Source: Sphingomonadales bacterium UBA6174 (GTDB taxonomy: Bacteria > Pseudomonadota > Alphaproteobacteria > Sphingomonadales > Sphingomonadaceae). Taken from it: a stretch of DNA of 7,045 bases. This document shows positions 1-6,073 of the stretch, piece after piece; position 1 is the stretch's first letter, and every line of letters starts with the position of its first letter. Location: the NCBI GenBank assembly GCA_002422945.1, contig DITW01000097.1:70568-77612 (forward strand), written 5' to 3'. The position numbers were made by a program, and so were the translations under genes. A model generated the notes under the pieces. That model ran no database searches. It was not told the origin of the DNA and worked only from the letters and a program-made list of their open reading frames with translations.

Positions 1-495
1 GAGCATCTGATGTTGCTCGATCTCGGGCGCAATGATGTGGGCCGGGTTGCCGCAGCAGGCACGGTGACCGTGACCGACAGCTATATGATCGAATTTTACA
101 GCCATGTGATGCACATCGTATCGAATGTGGTGGGCAAGCTCGATCCCAGCAAGGATGCGCTGGATGCGCTGTTCGCGGGTTTCCCGGCGGGCACTGTGTC
201 GGGCGCGCCCAAGGTGCGGGCCTGCGAGATCATCGCCGAACTGGAATCTGAAACGCGCGGGCCTTATGCGGGCTGCGTCGGCTATTTCTCGCCGGACGGC
301 AGCATGGATAGCTGCATCGTGTTGCGGACGGCGGTCGTCAAGGATGGCGTGATGCATGTGCAGGCGGGGGCGGGGATTGTCGCCGATTCCGATCCGGCAG
401 CCGAGCAGCGCGAATGTGAGCATAAATCGGGCGCATTATTTGCGGCCGCCGCAGAGGCGATGCGCGTCGCGGGTGAAGCGGGGTTCGGCCAATGA
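1..495 (+). CDS. trpE: Anthranilate synthase component I, C-terminal part (5' end outside window)
   Basis: This is the large subunit of anthranilate synthase. It converts chorismate to anthranilate using ammonia delivered by TrpG, the first committed step of tryptophan synthesis in the cytoplasm. The frame is open from base 1 and 164 residues are visible before the TGA at 493-495. They carry the C-terminal chorismate-binding hallmarks: EHLMLLDLGRND at the window edge, FPAGTVSGAPKVRA at about codons 61-74, GPYAGCVGYFSPDG at about 87-100, and the closing GAGIVADSDPAAEQRECEHK. The GAGIVADS and E..H.K signatures are typical of the active site in TrpE/PabB enzymes. EHLMLLDLGRND and the adjacent TrpG and TrpD genes favour TrpE over PabB. 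The start and the N-terminal feedback-inhibition region (LLES-type motif) lie upstream, so regulation by tryptophan cannot be judged. The stop overlaps the trpG start as ATGA. Identification is secure; only the 5' extent is unknown. Confidence 0.96.
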   Translation, partial: EHLMLLDLGRNDVGRVAAAGTVTVTDSYMIEFYSHVMHIVSNVVGKLDPSKDALDALFAGFPAGTVSGAPKVRACEIIAELESETRGPYAGCVGYFSPDGSMDSCIVLRTAVVKDGVMHVQAGAGIVADSDPAAEQRECEHKSGALFAAAAEAMRVAGEAGFGQ

Positions 496-1094
496 TTCTG
501 GTGATCGACAATTACGACAGCTTCACCTGGAACCTTGTGCATTATCTGATGGAACTTGGGGCCGAGGTGAAGGTGGTGCGCAATGATGCGCTGACCGTCC
601 AACAGGCGATGGATAGCGGGGCGGACGCCTTTCTCATTTCGCCCGGCCCTTGCACGCCGAACGAGGCGGGGATCAGCCTTGAACTGGTCGCGGCCTGTGC
701 CGATGCGGGCAAGCCGTTGCTCGGCGTGTGCCTTGGCCATCAGGCGATTGGCCAGCATTTCGGCGGCAAGGTCGTGCGCGCCCATACGTTGATGCACGGC
801 AAGACATCGCCGGTCAGCCATGATGGCACCGGGCTTTATCAAGGCCTGCCATCGCCATTCATCGCGACCCGTTATCATTCACTGGTGGTGGAAGATATTC
901 CCGATTGCCTGATCGTCAACGCGACCGCCGATGATGAAATGGTGATGGGTTTCCGCCATGTGTCGTTGCCGATCCATGGCGTGCAATTCCACCCGGAAAG
1001 CATCGCGACCGAACATGGCCATGCGATGCTCGCGAATTTCATGCGGATTGCGGGCCTGCCCGTTAAAGAACTGCCGGGGAAAAATCAGGCATGA
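492..1094 (+). CDS. trpG: Anthranilate synthase component II, glutamine amidotransferase subunit
   Basis: This class I glutamine amidotransferase hydrolyses glutamine and channels ammonia to TrpE for anthranilate formation. The protein is 200 residues, the normal length for a stand-alone TrpG. It opens with the family signature DNYDSFTWNL (residues 6-15), followed by the oxyanion-loop motif SPGPCTPNEAG (50-60). The nucleophile elbow GVCLGHQAIG contains Cys80, and GVQFHPES contains the other catalytic residues, His167 and Glu169. The triad is therefore complete. ATG 492-494 overlaps the trpE TGA as ATGA, which implies coupled translation; no strong Shine-Dalgarno is visible. In some bacteria the same subunit also serves PabB in folate synthesis, and the sequence cannot exclude that dual role. 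The TGA at 1092-1094 is followed not by another overlap but by a 127-bp gap with an inverted repeat pair. Confidence 0.97.
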   Translation: MILVIDNYDSFTWNLVHYLMELGAEVKVVRNDALTVQQAMDSGADAFLISPGPCTPNEAGISLELVAACADAGKPLLGVCLGHQAIGQHFGGKVVRAHTLMHGKTSPVSHDGTGLYQGLPSPFIATRYHSLVVEDIPDCLIVNATADDEMVMGFRHVSLPIHGVQFHPESIATEHGHAMLANFMRIAGLPVKELPGKNQA

Positions 1095-1131
1095 GCACAT
1101 ATGCGACGGCCAAATTGATTTCCCCATTTTT

Positions 1132-1204
1132 CGTCACCCTGAACTTGTTTCAGGGTCAATGCGGCGCGGTTGCGTGGGCATGCTGAAACAAGTTCAGCAT
1201 GACG
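1132..1204. repeat. REP-like inverted hairpin pair (REPIN/BIME-type element) between trpG and trpD
   Basis: Two 26-base units lie in opposite orientation, 1132-1157 and 1179-1204, separated by 21 bases. The right unit's reverse complement matches the left at 21 of 26 positions. Each unit is also a hairpin. The left stem is ACCCTGAA/TTCAGGGT (1136-1143 with 1149-1156) around loop CTTGT. The right stem is CATGCTGAA/TTCAGCATG (1179-1187 with 1193-1201) around loop ACAAG. Both outer ends carry CGTCA (reading inward from each side). Four of the five differences between the units fall at paired stem positions and preserve pairing. This is the layout of REP doublets mobilised by RAYT (TnpA-REP) transposases. 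From memory, similar repeats are scattered through sphingomonad genomes. No U-tract follows either hairpin, so it is not a typical terminator. There is no second copy and no RAYT gene in this window, so mobility is inference. Confidence 0.8.
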
Positions 1205-1210
1205 AGGTAT

Positions 1211-1214
1211 AGGG
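1211..1214 (+). promoter_or_regulatory. Probable ribosome binding site for trpD
   Basis: AGGG lies 7 bases before ATG 1222. A competing GAGG at 1204-1207 sits 8 bases before GTG 1216 and touches the right edge of the inverted repeat. An in-frame TAG at 1210-1212 rules out any start further upstream. The choice between 1216, 1222 and 1240 therefore rests on these weak sites; 1222 is favoured as an ATG with good spacing. Confidence 0.45.
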
Positions 1215-1221
1215 TGTGGGC

Positions 1222-2193
1222 ATGGATGTGGGTAGCAGCATGACCGCTGGCGAGGCAGAGCTTCAATTCGGTGCGATGCTTGATGGCGAGATGGCGGACG
1301 AGGCGATTGCATCGTTGTTGATCGCCTTGGCCGAGCGCGGCGAAACTGCCGAGGAAGTGGCGGGCGCAGCGCGGGCGATGCGGGCGCGGATGGTGCGGAT
1401 TGCAGCACCTGAAGGCGCGATCGATGTCTGCGGCACCGGTGGCGATGGCCAGCATAGCCTGAATGTCTCGACCGCCGTGGCGCTGGTCGTGGCGGCCTAT
1501 GGCGTGCCGGTCGCCAAGCATGGCAATCGCGCGGCATCGTCCAAGGCGGGCGGGGCGGATACGCTGGAGGCGCTGGGCCTTGACCTCGACCGCGCGGCGG
1601 ATCGGGCCGAGGCCTGTCTGGACGATCTTGGTATCGCCTTTCTCTTTGCCCAGAAATATCACCCGGCTTTGGGGCGGATTGCGCCCATTCGTCGCGCCCT
1701 TGGTCGGCGGACGATTTTCAATCTGCTCGGACCGCTGGCCAATCCGGCGGGGGTGCGTCGCCAGCTTGTCGGCGTGTCCAGCCCGACATTGATCCCGCTC
1801 TATCGTGATGCGATGCAGTTGATTGGCATGGAACGCGCGATGATCGTGTCCGGCAATGAAGGGCTGGATGAACTGTCCATCGCCGGGCCAAGCCAATTTG
1901 CGACCATTGGGATGGGGCTTGGCGATGGCGAGGTCGTGCCGGAAGATGCGGGCCTGTCGCGCCATCCTTTGGAGGCCATTCGCGGTGGCGATGCTGCGGA
2001 AAACGCGGCGGCGCTGCGCCGGTTGTTGCTGGGGGAAGAGGGGGCCTATCGCGATGCGGTGCTGCTAAATGCGGCGGCTGCGTTGATGGTTGCCGGGGCT
2101 GCCCGCGACTGGCAAGATGGGGTGGAAGAGGCGCGTGAGGCGCTGGACAAGGGGCTGGCCAAGGCCCTGCTTGATTGCTGGATTGCTTTTTGA
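1222..2193 (+). CDS. trpD: Anthranilate phosphoribosyltransferase
   Basis: This enzyme transfers the phosphoribosyl group of PRPP to anthranilate, the second step of tryptophan synthesis. With ATG 1222 it has 323 residues, slightly shorter than many family members. Visible motifs in order: the N-terminal helical domain (about 8-60), glycine-rich loop CGTGGDG (70-76) for PRPP/anthranilate binding, LNVST (80-84), KHGNRAASSKAG (99-110), and HPALGRIAPIRRALGRRTIF (147-166). NLLGPLANP follows (167-175), then GLDE (214-217), whose Asp-Glu pair binds the metal-PRPP complex. The residue before that loop is Ser (VSGNEGLDE), where many homologues have His. Alternative starts are GTG 1216 and ATG 1240; an in-frame TAG at 1210-1212 prevents further extension, so the N-terminus abuts the repeat element. 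The TGA overlaps the trpC ATG by one base (TGATG). Function is secure and the start is uncertain by a few codons. Confidence 0.95.
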   Translation: MDVGSSMTAGEAELQFGAMLDGEMADEAIASLLIALAERGETAEEVAGAARAMRARMVRIAAPEGAIDVCGTGGDGQHSLNVSTAVALVVAAYGVPVAKHGNRAASSKAGGADTLEALGLDLDRAADRAEACLDDLGIAFLFAQKYHPALGRIAPIRRALGRRTIFNLLGPLANPAGVRRQLVGVSSPTLIPLYRDAMQLIGMERAMIVSGNEGLDELSIAGPSQFATIGMGLGDGEVVPEDAGLSRHPLEAIRGGDAAENAAALRRLLLGEEGAYRDAVLLNAAAALMVAGAARDWQDGVEEAREALDKGLAKALLDCWIAF

Positions 2194-3017
2194 TGACGAC
2201 TAATTTGACCCCTGAAGTGACGTTCGCCAATAAACTCGATGAAATCTGCGCGACCAAGCGCGGGGAAGTCGCGGCGCGCAAGGCCGTGCGTTCACTCGCT
2301 GAACTCGATCAATTGGCATCTGCCCAAAGTGCGCCGCGCGGTTTCAAGGCCGCGCTTGATGCCAAGGTGGCGGCTGGCCTGCCGGGTTTGATTGCAGAGA
2401 TTAAGAAAGCATCGCCGTCCAAGGGGTTGATCCGGCCTGATTTTGATCCGCCTGCCCATGCCCGTGCCTATGAAAAAGGTGGGGCGGCGTGCTTGTCGGT
2501 GTTGACCGATGCGCCTTATTTTCAGGGCCATGAGGAGTATCTGATTGCGGCGCGTGCGGCGGTAAAACTGCCGGTGATCCGCAAGGATTTCATGGTCGAT
2601 ACTTGGCAAGTGAGTGAGGCGCGGGCGATTGGCGCGGATGCGATCCTGATCATTGCCGCCGTGCTGGACGATCATCAGATGGCCGATATTGAAGCTGCGG
2701 CTTTGGCCTATGGCATGGACAGTCTGGTCGAGGTGCATGACGCGCAGGAGCTTGAACGCGCGTTGAAGCTGAAATCGCGCCTGATTGGCGTGAATAACCG
2801 CAATCTCCAGACCTTCACCGTCGATATCGGTCTGTCGGCACAATTGGCGGCTTTGGCCCCCAAGGACTGCACGTTCGTGGCAGAAAGCGGTATCGGTGGC
2901 CATGCGGATGTGGCTGCGTTGCAGGCGCAGGGCGTGCATTGCTTCCTCGTCGGCGAAAGCCTGATGCGGCAGGCGGATGTGGAGCTTGCGACCCGGCAGT
3001 TGCTGACTGGCGCATGA
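2193..3017 (+). CDS. trpC: Indole-3-glycerol phosphate synthase
   Basis: This TIM-barrel enzyme converts the Amadori product CdRP to indole-3-glycerol phosphate, the fourth tryptophan step. It has 274 residues with ATG 2193 as start, about ten more than usual because of an N-terminal tail before the family opening LDEICATKRGEVAARK (15-30). Catalytic and binding motifs all look intact: AEIKKASPSKG (68-78, with Glu69, Lys71 and Ser74), VIRKDF (128-133, general acid Lys131), LVEVH (178-182, Glu180), GVNNRNL (199-205, first Asn) and VAESGI (229-234, Glu231-Ser232). The phosphate-binding end is FLVGESLM. It is a stand-alone TrpC, not fused to TrpF. A TTG 18 bases upstream is in frame but less likely, because the TGATG junction with trpD indicates coupled re-initiation. 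The stop overlaps moaC as ATGA. trpF and trpBA are not in the window. Confidence 0.97.
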   Translation: MTTNLTPEVTFANKLDEICATKRGEVAARKAVRSLAELDQLASAQSAPRGFKAALDAKVAAGLPGLIAEIKKASPSKGLIRPDFDPPAHARAYEKGGAACLSVLTDAPYFQGHEEYLIAARAAVKLPVIRKDFMVDTWQVSEARAIGADAILIIAAVLDDHQMADIEAAALAYGMDSLVEVHDAQELERALKLKSRLIGVNNRNLQTFTVDIGLSAQLAALAPKDCTFVAESGIGGHADVAALQAQGVHCFLVGESLMRQADVELATRQLLTGA

Positions 3018-3502
3018 CCAAACTCACCCATCTCGACGCGCAAGGGGCGGCCCATATGGTCGATGTGTCGGGCAAGGCCGTGACCAGCCGTGAGGCAGTG
3101 GCCGAAGGGTGGATCGATATGTCGGCGGAGGCCTTGTCGGCCATTCGCGATGGCGCGGTGAAAAAGGGCGATGTGCTGGCGACCGCCCGCATCGCCGGGA
3201 TCATGGCGGCGAAGAAAACGAGCGAGCTGATTCCACTCTGCCACCCGCTCCCGATCACCAAGGTCGTGATCGAGCTGGAACTGGTGGCGCAGGGCGTGCG
3301 GGCGCAGGCGACCGTGCGCACCAACGGCCAGACCGGGGTGGAAATGGAAGCGTTGACAGCGACTTCGGTCGCGTTGCTCACGATTTATGACATGGCCAAG
3401 GCGGTGGATAAGGCGATGACGATCCGCGATATTCGGTTGTTGACCAAGACCGGTGGCAAGTCCGGCGATTGGCAGCGGCCAGAGGATGCAACCGGGGCAT
3501 GA
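3014..3502 (+). CDS. moaC: Cyclic pyranopterin monophosphate synthase (molybdenum cofactor step 1)
   Basis: MoaC converts 3',8-cyclo-7,8-dihydro-GTP, made by MoaA, into cyclic pyranopterin monophosphate, an early step of molybdenum cofactor synthesis in the cytosol. The 162-residue length is standard. Motifs: HMVDVSGKAVTSREA (14-28), Lys51, AGIMAAKKTSELIPLCHPLP (61-80, catalytic His77 within LCHPL), GQTGVEMEALTATSVALLTI (105-124), and YDMAKAVDK (125-133, with conserved Asp126 and Lys129). TKTGGKSGDW is near the C-terminus. ATG 3014 overlaps the trpC stop (ATGA). The frame stays open upstream to about 2939, but that extension would lie inside trpC and carries no family sequence. No clear Shine-Dalgarno is seen, consistent with coupled translation. 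MoaA is absent here, so the rest of the pathway must be encoded elsewhere. Confidence 0.97.
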   Translation: MTKLTHLDAQGAAHMVDVSGKAVTSREAVAEGWIDMSAEALSAIRDGAVKKGDVLATARIAGIMAAKKTSELIPLCHPLPITKVVIELELVAQGVRAQATVRTNGQTGVEMEALTATSVALLTIYDMAKAVDKAMTIRDIRLLTKTGGKSGDWQRPEDATGA

Positions 3503-4680
3503 GCCTGTTGACGGTAGCGGAGGCGCAGGCGCGATTGTTGGCGCTGGGTATCGACCTGCCGCAAGAGCGCGTGCCATTGATGCTGGCGGTGGGGCGCTGG
3601 GCAGGGGCCGATGTGGTCGCGATGCGCCACCAGCCTGTCGATGATCTGTCGGCGATGGATGGCTATGCGATCCGCTTCGATGATTTACCCGGGCCTTGGC
3701 GTCTGGTGGGCGAAAGTGCGGCAGGCGCACGGTTTCAGGGGGAAGTGGCACCGGGCAAATGCGTGCGCATCTTCACCGGGGCGACGATGCCTGAGGGCGC
3801 GGACACGATTTTGATACAGGAAGAGGTCGCGACGGATGGCGCGACCGTCACCCTGACCGGCGATGCACCGCACCGTCGCGGCCTGCATGTTCGGGCAATG
3901 GGGGCAGATTTCGCGCAAGGCGAGATCGTCATTCACAAGGGGGCGCGGTTAAATGCGGCCCATGTCGCGCTGGCGGCGATGGCCGGTCATGGCTCGATCC
4001 AAGTGGCAAGAAAAGTGCGCATCGCGTTGATTTCGACGGGGAATGAACTGGTCCCGCCCGGCCAACCGGTTGGCGCGGATCAACTGCCCGGTTCCAATGG
4101 CGTGATGTTGCAGGCCTTGCTGCATGGCCTGCCATGCGAAGTGATGGACCAAGGGATCATCCGCGATGACCTGCCGGCGATTGAGGCGGCGATCCGGGGC
4201 TGTGCCGATGCCGACATCATTGTCACCACCGGGGGCGCTTCGGTCGGCGATCATGATCTGGTGCGGCCTGCGCTCGCGGCGGCGGGGGCGGCGCTTGATT
4301 TCTACAAGGTGGCGATGAAGCCGGGTAAGCCGTTGATGGCGGGGCAATTAGGCAAGGCAATCGTGCTGGGTCTGCCCGGCAATCCGGTGAGCGCGTTTGT
4401 GACCGCGCAATTATTCTTGAAGCCCTTGGTCGCGGCGCTTTCAGGCGCGGCCAATCCGTTGCCGGATCTGGTGTCCTTGCCCCTGGGGGCGGCGCTGTCG
4501 CCCGTTGGCAAGCGTGCGGAATATCTGCGCGGCCATTGGGATGGGCGGGTGGTGACGCCGCTTCGGGTGCAAGATAGCGGCGCGGTCCATGCGCTTTCTC
4601 AGGCCAATGCCCTGATCTATCGCCCGATTAACGATAATGCGGTGGAGGCTGGGGGATTGGTCGAATGCCTGTTGTTGTGA
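3499..4680 (+). CDS. moeA: Molybdopterin molybdenumtransferase
   Basis: MoeA inserts molybdate into adenylylated molybdopterin (the MogA product) to give active molybdenum cofactor. It has 393 residues, normal for the family. Motifs in order: PVDDLSAMDGYAIRF (46-60, Asp54), RIFTGATMPEGADTILIQEE (90-109), and LISTGNEL (177-184, conserved Glu183). Next are GSNGVMLQALL (198-208), VTTGGASVGDHD (242-253, the MPT-binding loop, TTGG where E. coli has TSGG), and VAMKPGKPLMAG (271-282, Lys274 and Lys277). LGLPGNPVSAF follows, then a C-terminal beta domain. ATG 3499 overlaps the moaC stop as ATGA; an in-frame ATG at 3469 would sit inside moaC and is not preferred. This is the last gene of the apparent trp-mo operon. 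In many alphaproteobacteria, as I recall, lexA follows moeA; here the next gene is tyrS. Confidence 0.96.
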   Translation: MSLLTVAEAQARLLALGIDLPQERVPLMLAVGRWAGADVVAMRHQPVDDLSAMDGYAIRFDDLPGPWRLVGESAAGARFQGEVAPGKCVRIFTGATMPEGADTILIQEEVATDGATVTLTGDAPHRRGLHVRAMGADFAQGEIVIHKGARLNAAHVALAAMAGHGSIQVARKVRIALISTGNELVPPGQPVGADQLPGSNGVMLQALLHGLPCEVMDQGIIRDDLPAIEAAIRGCADADIIVTTGGASVGDHDLVRPALAAAGAALDFYKVAMKPGKPLMAGQLGKAIVLGLPGNPVSAFVTAQLFLKPLVAALSGAANPLPDLVSLPLGAALSPVGKRAEYLRGHWDGRVVTPLRVQDSGAVHALSQANALIYRPINDNAVEAGGLVECLLL

Positions 4681-4696
4681 TCGACGTTCACCTGCT

Positions 4697-4725
4697 TTGA
4701 TCTGGGCGCGGCATCATGCTAAGTG
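4697..4725 (+). promoter_or_regulatory. Possible weak promoter for tyrS
   Basis: TTGATC at 4697-4702 could be a -35 box. With a 17-base spacer, TAAGTG at 4720-4725 could be a -10 box, preceded by TGC as in extended -10 elements. Transcription would then begin only a few bases before the tyrS ATG, giving a nearly leaderless message, which fits the absence of a good Shine-Dalgarno before 4736. The match to consensus is poor. Read-through from moeA, 55 bases upstream, is an equally good explanation. Confidence 0.25.
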
Positions 4726-4735
4726 CGCCGCCATC

Positions 4736-5965
4736 ATGACAGACTATCAATCTTCGCTCCTCAAGCTGCTTAATGAGCGCGGCTATATCCACCAGGTCAC
4801 CGATGCGTCCGCGCTGGATGCGCAGGCCGCAAAGGGGATCGTCCCCGGCTATATCGGCTTCGATCCGACTGCGCCGTCATTGCATGTCGGCTCTTTGGTC
4901 CAGATCATGCTGCTGCGCCGCCTGCAACAGGCCGGGCATAAGCCGATTGTCGTGATGGGCGGCGGGACCGGCAAGATTGGCGATCCGAGCTTCAAGGATG
5001 AAGCACGCAAAATGCTGACCGAAGAGGTCATCGCGTCCAATGTCGCGTCGATCCGTCAGGTGTTCGAGCGGTTTTTGACCTTTGGCGATGGCCCGACCGA
5101 TGCGGTGATGGTCGATAATGCCGAATGGCTCGATAAGCTCGAATATATCCCGTTTTTGCGCGATGTCGGCCAGCATTTCTCGATCAATCGGATGCTGAGC
5201 TTCGATTCGGTGAAGCTGCGGCTGGATCGCGAGCAATCGTTGAGCTTCCTCGAATTCAACTACATGATCCTGCAAGCCTATGACTTCATGGAATTGTCGC
5301 GCCGGTTCGGCTGCCGATTGCAGATGGGCGGTTCGGATCAGTGGGGCAATATCATCAACGGCATCGAACTGACCCGCCGGATGGACGGGATCGAGGTGTT
5401 CGGTGTGACGACCCCGCTCATCACCACTGCCGATGGCGGCAAGATGGGCAAGACCATGTCGGGCGCGGTCTGGCTGAATGAAGCGAGCCTGTCGCATTAT
5501 GACTATTGGCAGTTCTGGCGGAACACACAGGATGCCGATGTTGGCCGGTTCCTGCGGCTGTTCACCGATCTGCCGCTGGATGAAATCGCACGGTTGGAAG
5601 CGCTTGAGGGCGCAGACATCAATGCGGCGAAGATCGTCTTGGCCAATGCCTGCACGGCCATGTGCCGGGGCGAGGAGGCGGCGCTTTCCGCCGAAGCCAC
5701 CGCCAAGGCCGTGTTTGAACAGGGCGCTGCGGGCTCGGATCTGCCGACGCTGGATGTGTCGGGCGGCAGCATCGCCATTCTCGATGCATTGGTCGATCTG
5801 GGGCTGGTCGCCAGCAAGGGCGAGGCCAAGCGCCTGATCAAGGGCGGCGGCGCGCGCGTCGATGGCGAGAAAGTGTCGGATGAGGCGCTAGTGATCGCGA
5901 TCAGCGGAGCGGATGTGAAAATATCGGCGGGCAAGAAATTGCACGGGATTTTGCGCGGCGTTTGA
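4736..5965 (+). CDS. tyrS: Tyrosyl-tRNA synthetase
   Basis: This cytoplasmic class I aminoacyl-tRNA synthetase charges tRNA-Tyr with tyrosine. The protein has 409 residues from ATG 4736. The Rossmann catalytic domain holds GYIGFDPTAPSLHVGSL (38-54), with the HIGH-type motif at 50-53 (HVGS). The tyrosine-binding residues Tyr176, Gln180 and Asp183 lie in YMILQAYD, followed by GGSDQWGN (198-205) and the KMSKS-equivalent KMGKT (236-240). The last ~65 residues (from about 343) form an S4-type RNA-binding domain with SKGEAKRLIKGGGARVDGEK. KMGKT corresponds to the KFGKT form of bacterial TyrRS and is not a defect. An upstream in-frame ATG at 4637 lies inside moeA and would add 33 residues with no family similarity, so it was rejected. 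No strong Shine-Dalgarno is visible. A hairpin starts 6 bases after the stop. Confidence 0.97.
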   Translation: MTDYQSSLLKLLNERGYIHQVTDASALDAQAAKGIVPGYIGFDPTAPSLHVGSLVQIMLLRRLQQAGHKPIVVMGGGTGKIGDPSFKDEARKMLTEEVIASNVASIRQVFERFLTFGDGPTDAVMVDNAEWLDKLEYIPFLRDVGQHFSINRMLSFDSVKLRLDREQSLSFLEFNYMILQAYDFMELSRRFGCRLQMGGSDQWGNIINGIELTRRMDGIEVFGVTTPLITTADGGKMGKTMSGAVWLNEASLSHYDYWQFWRNTQDADVGRFLRLFTDLPLDEIARLEALEGADINAAKIVLANACTAMCRGEEAALSAEATAKAVFEQGAAGSDLPTLDVSGGSIAILDALVDLGLVASKGEAKRLIKGGGARVDGEKVSDEALVIAISGADVKISAGKKLHGILRGV

Positions 5966-5970
5966 GTGGA

Positions 5971-5994
5971 AAATGGGGAGGGTAATCCCCATTT
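5971..5994 (+). terminator. Probable intrinsic terminator of tyrS
   Basis: AAATGGGGA (5971-5979) pairs perfectly with TCCCCATTT (5986-5994) around the six-base loop GGGTAA. It lies 6 bases after the tyrS stop. The only U-rich part is the TTT closing the stem, after which the sequence turns GC-rich, so termination strength is uncertain. The symmetric AAA/TTT ends would allow a similar structure on the opposite strand. Confidence 0.6.
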
Positions 5995-6012
5995 GCGCCA
6001 GATCAATGAGTA

Positions 6013-6038
6013 CGCGCCCCGGATCATGTTGGGGTGCG
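6013..6038. other. Hairpin in the tyrS-globin intergenic region
   Basis: CGCGCCCC (6013-6020) pairs with GGGGTGCG (6031-6038), 8 pairs including one G-T wobble, around a ten-base loop. It stands between the tyrS terminator and the globin ribosome binding site. With no U-tract, it could be a backup terminator, a 5' leader structure of the globin mRNA, or chance folding in GC-rich DNA. No convincing promoter was found between 5995 and 6062. Confidence 0.35.
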
Positions 6039-6062
6039 GGCCATAACGATATCAAGATCACC

Positions 6063-6067
6063 GAGGA
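6063..6067 (+). promoter_or_regulatory. Ribosome binding site of the globin gene
   Basis: GAGGA lies 6 bases before ATG 6074, the best Shine-Dalgarno in the window. It fixes the globin start and suggests independent initiation, unlike the coupled starts of the trp-mo genes. Confidence 0.75.
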
Positions 6068-6073
6068 ACGATA

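Noticed and set aside
1132..1204. The paired hairpins as a rho-independent terminator or trp attenuator
   Set aside because: Neither hairpin is followed by a U-tract, there is no leader peptide with Trp codons, and trpD must be transcribed from upstream unless an unseen promoter exists.
958..1212. Short plus-strand frame running through the trpG end and the repeat
   Set aside because: Its peptide contains ELVSGS and LKQVQHDE, the translation of the two repeat units. Similar peptides recur in spurious annotations wherever this repeat family occurs, so it is not evidence of a gene.
1156..1965. 269-codon minus-strand open frame opposite trpD
   Set aside because: It is antisense to a clear TrpD; composition and lack of motifs mark it as a shadow frame. 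The same holds for 282-878 opposite trpE/trpG and 4877-5497 opposite tyrS.
2708..3751. 347-codon open frame on the minus strand opposite trpC, moaC and moeA
   Set aside because: It lies fully antisense to genes with intact catalytic motifs, has Pro/Arg/His-rich composition typical of GC-rich shadow frames, and shows no recognisable domain.
4637..4735. Longer N-terminus for TyrRS from an upstream in-frame ATG
   Set aside because: The extra 33 residues lie mostly inside moeA and the gap, are Cys/Arg/Trp-rich and do not resemble any TyrRS; the family sequence starts at MTDYQSSLLK. Similar upstream extensions of trpC, moaC and moeA were rejected for the same reason.
5441..5455. KMGKT in place of KMSKS as a possible defect in TyrRS
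   Set aside because: Bacterial TyrRS of this length commonly carries a K-x-G-K-T form (KFGKT in E. coli), so it is functional variation.
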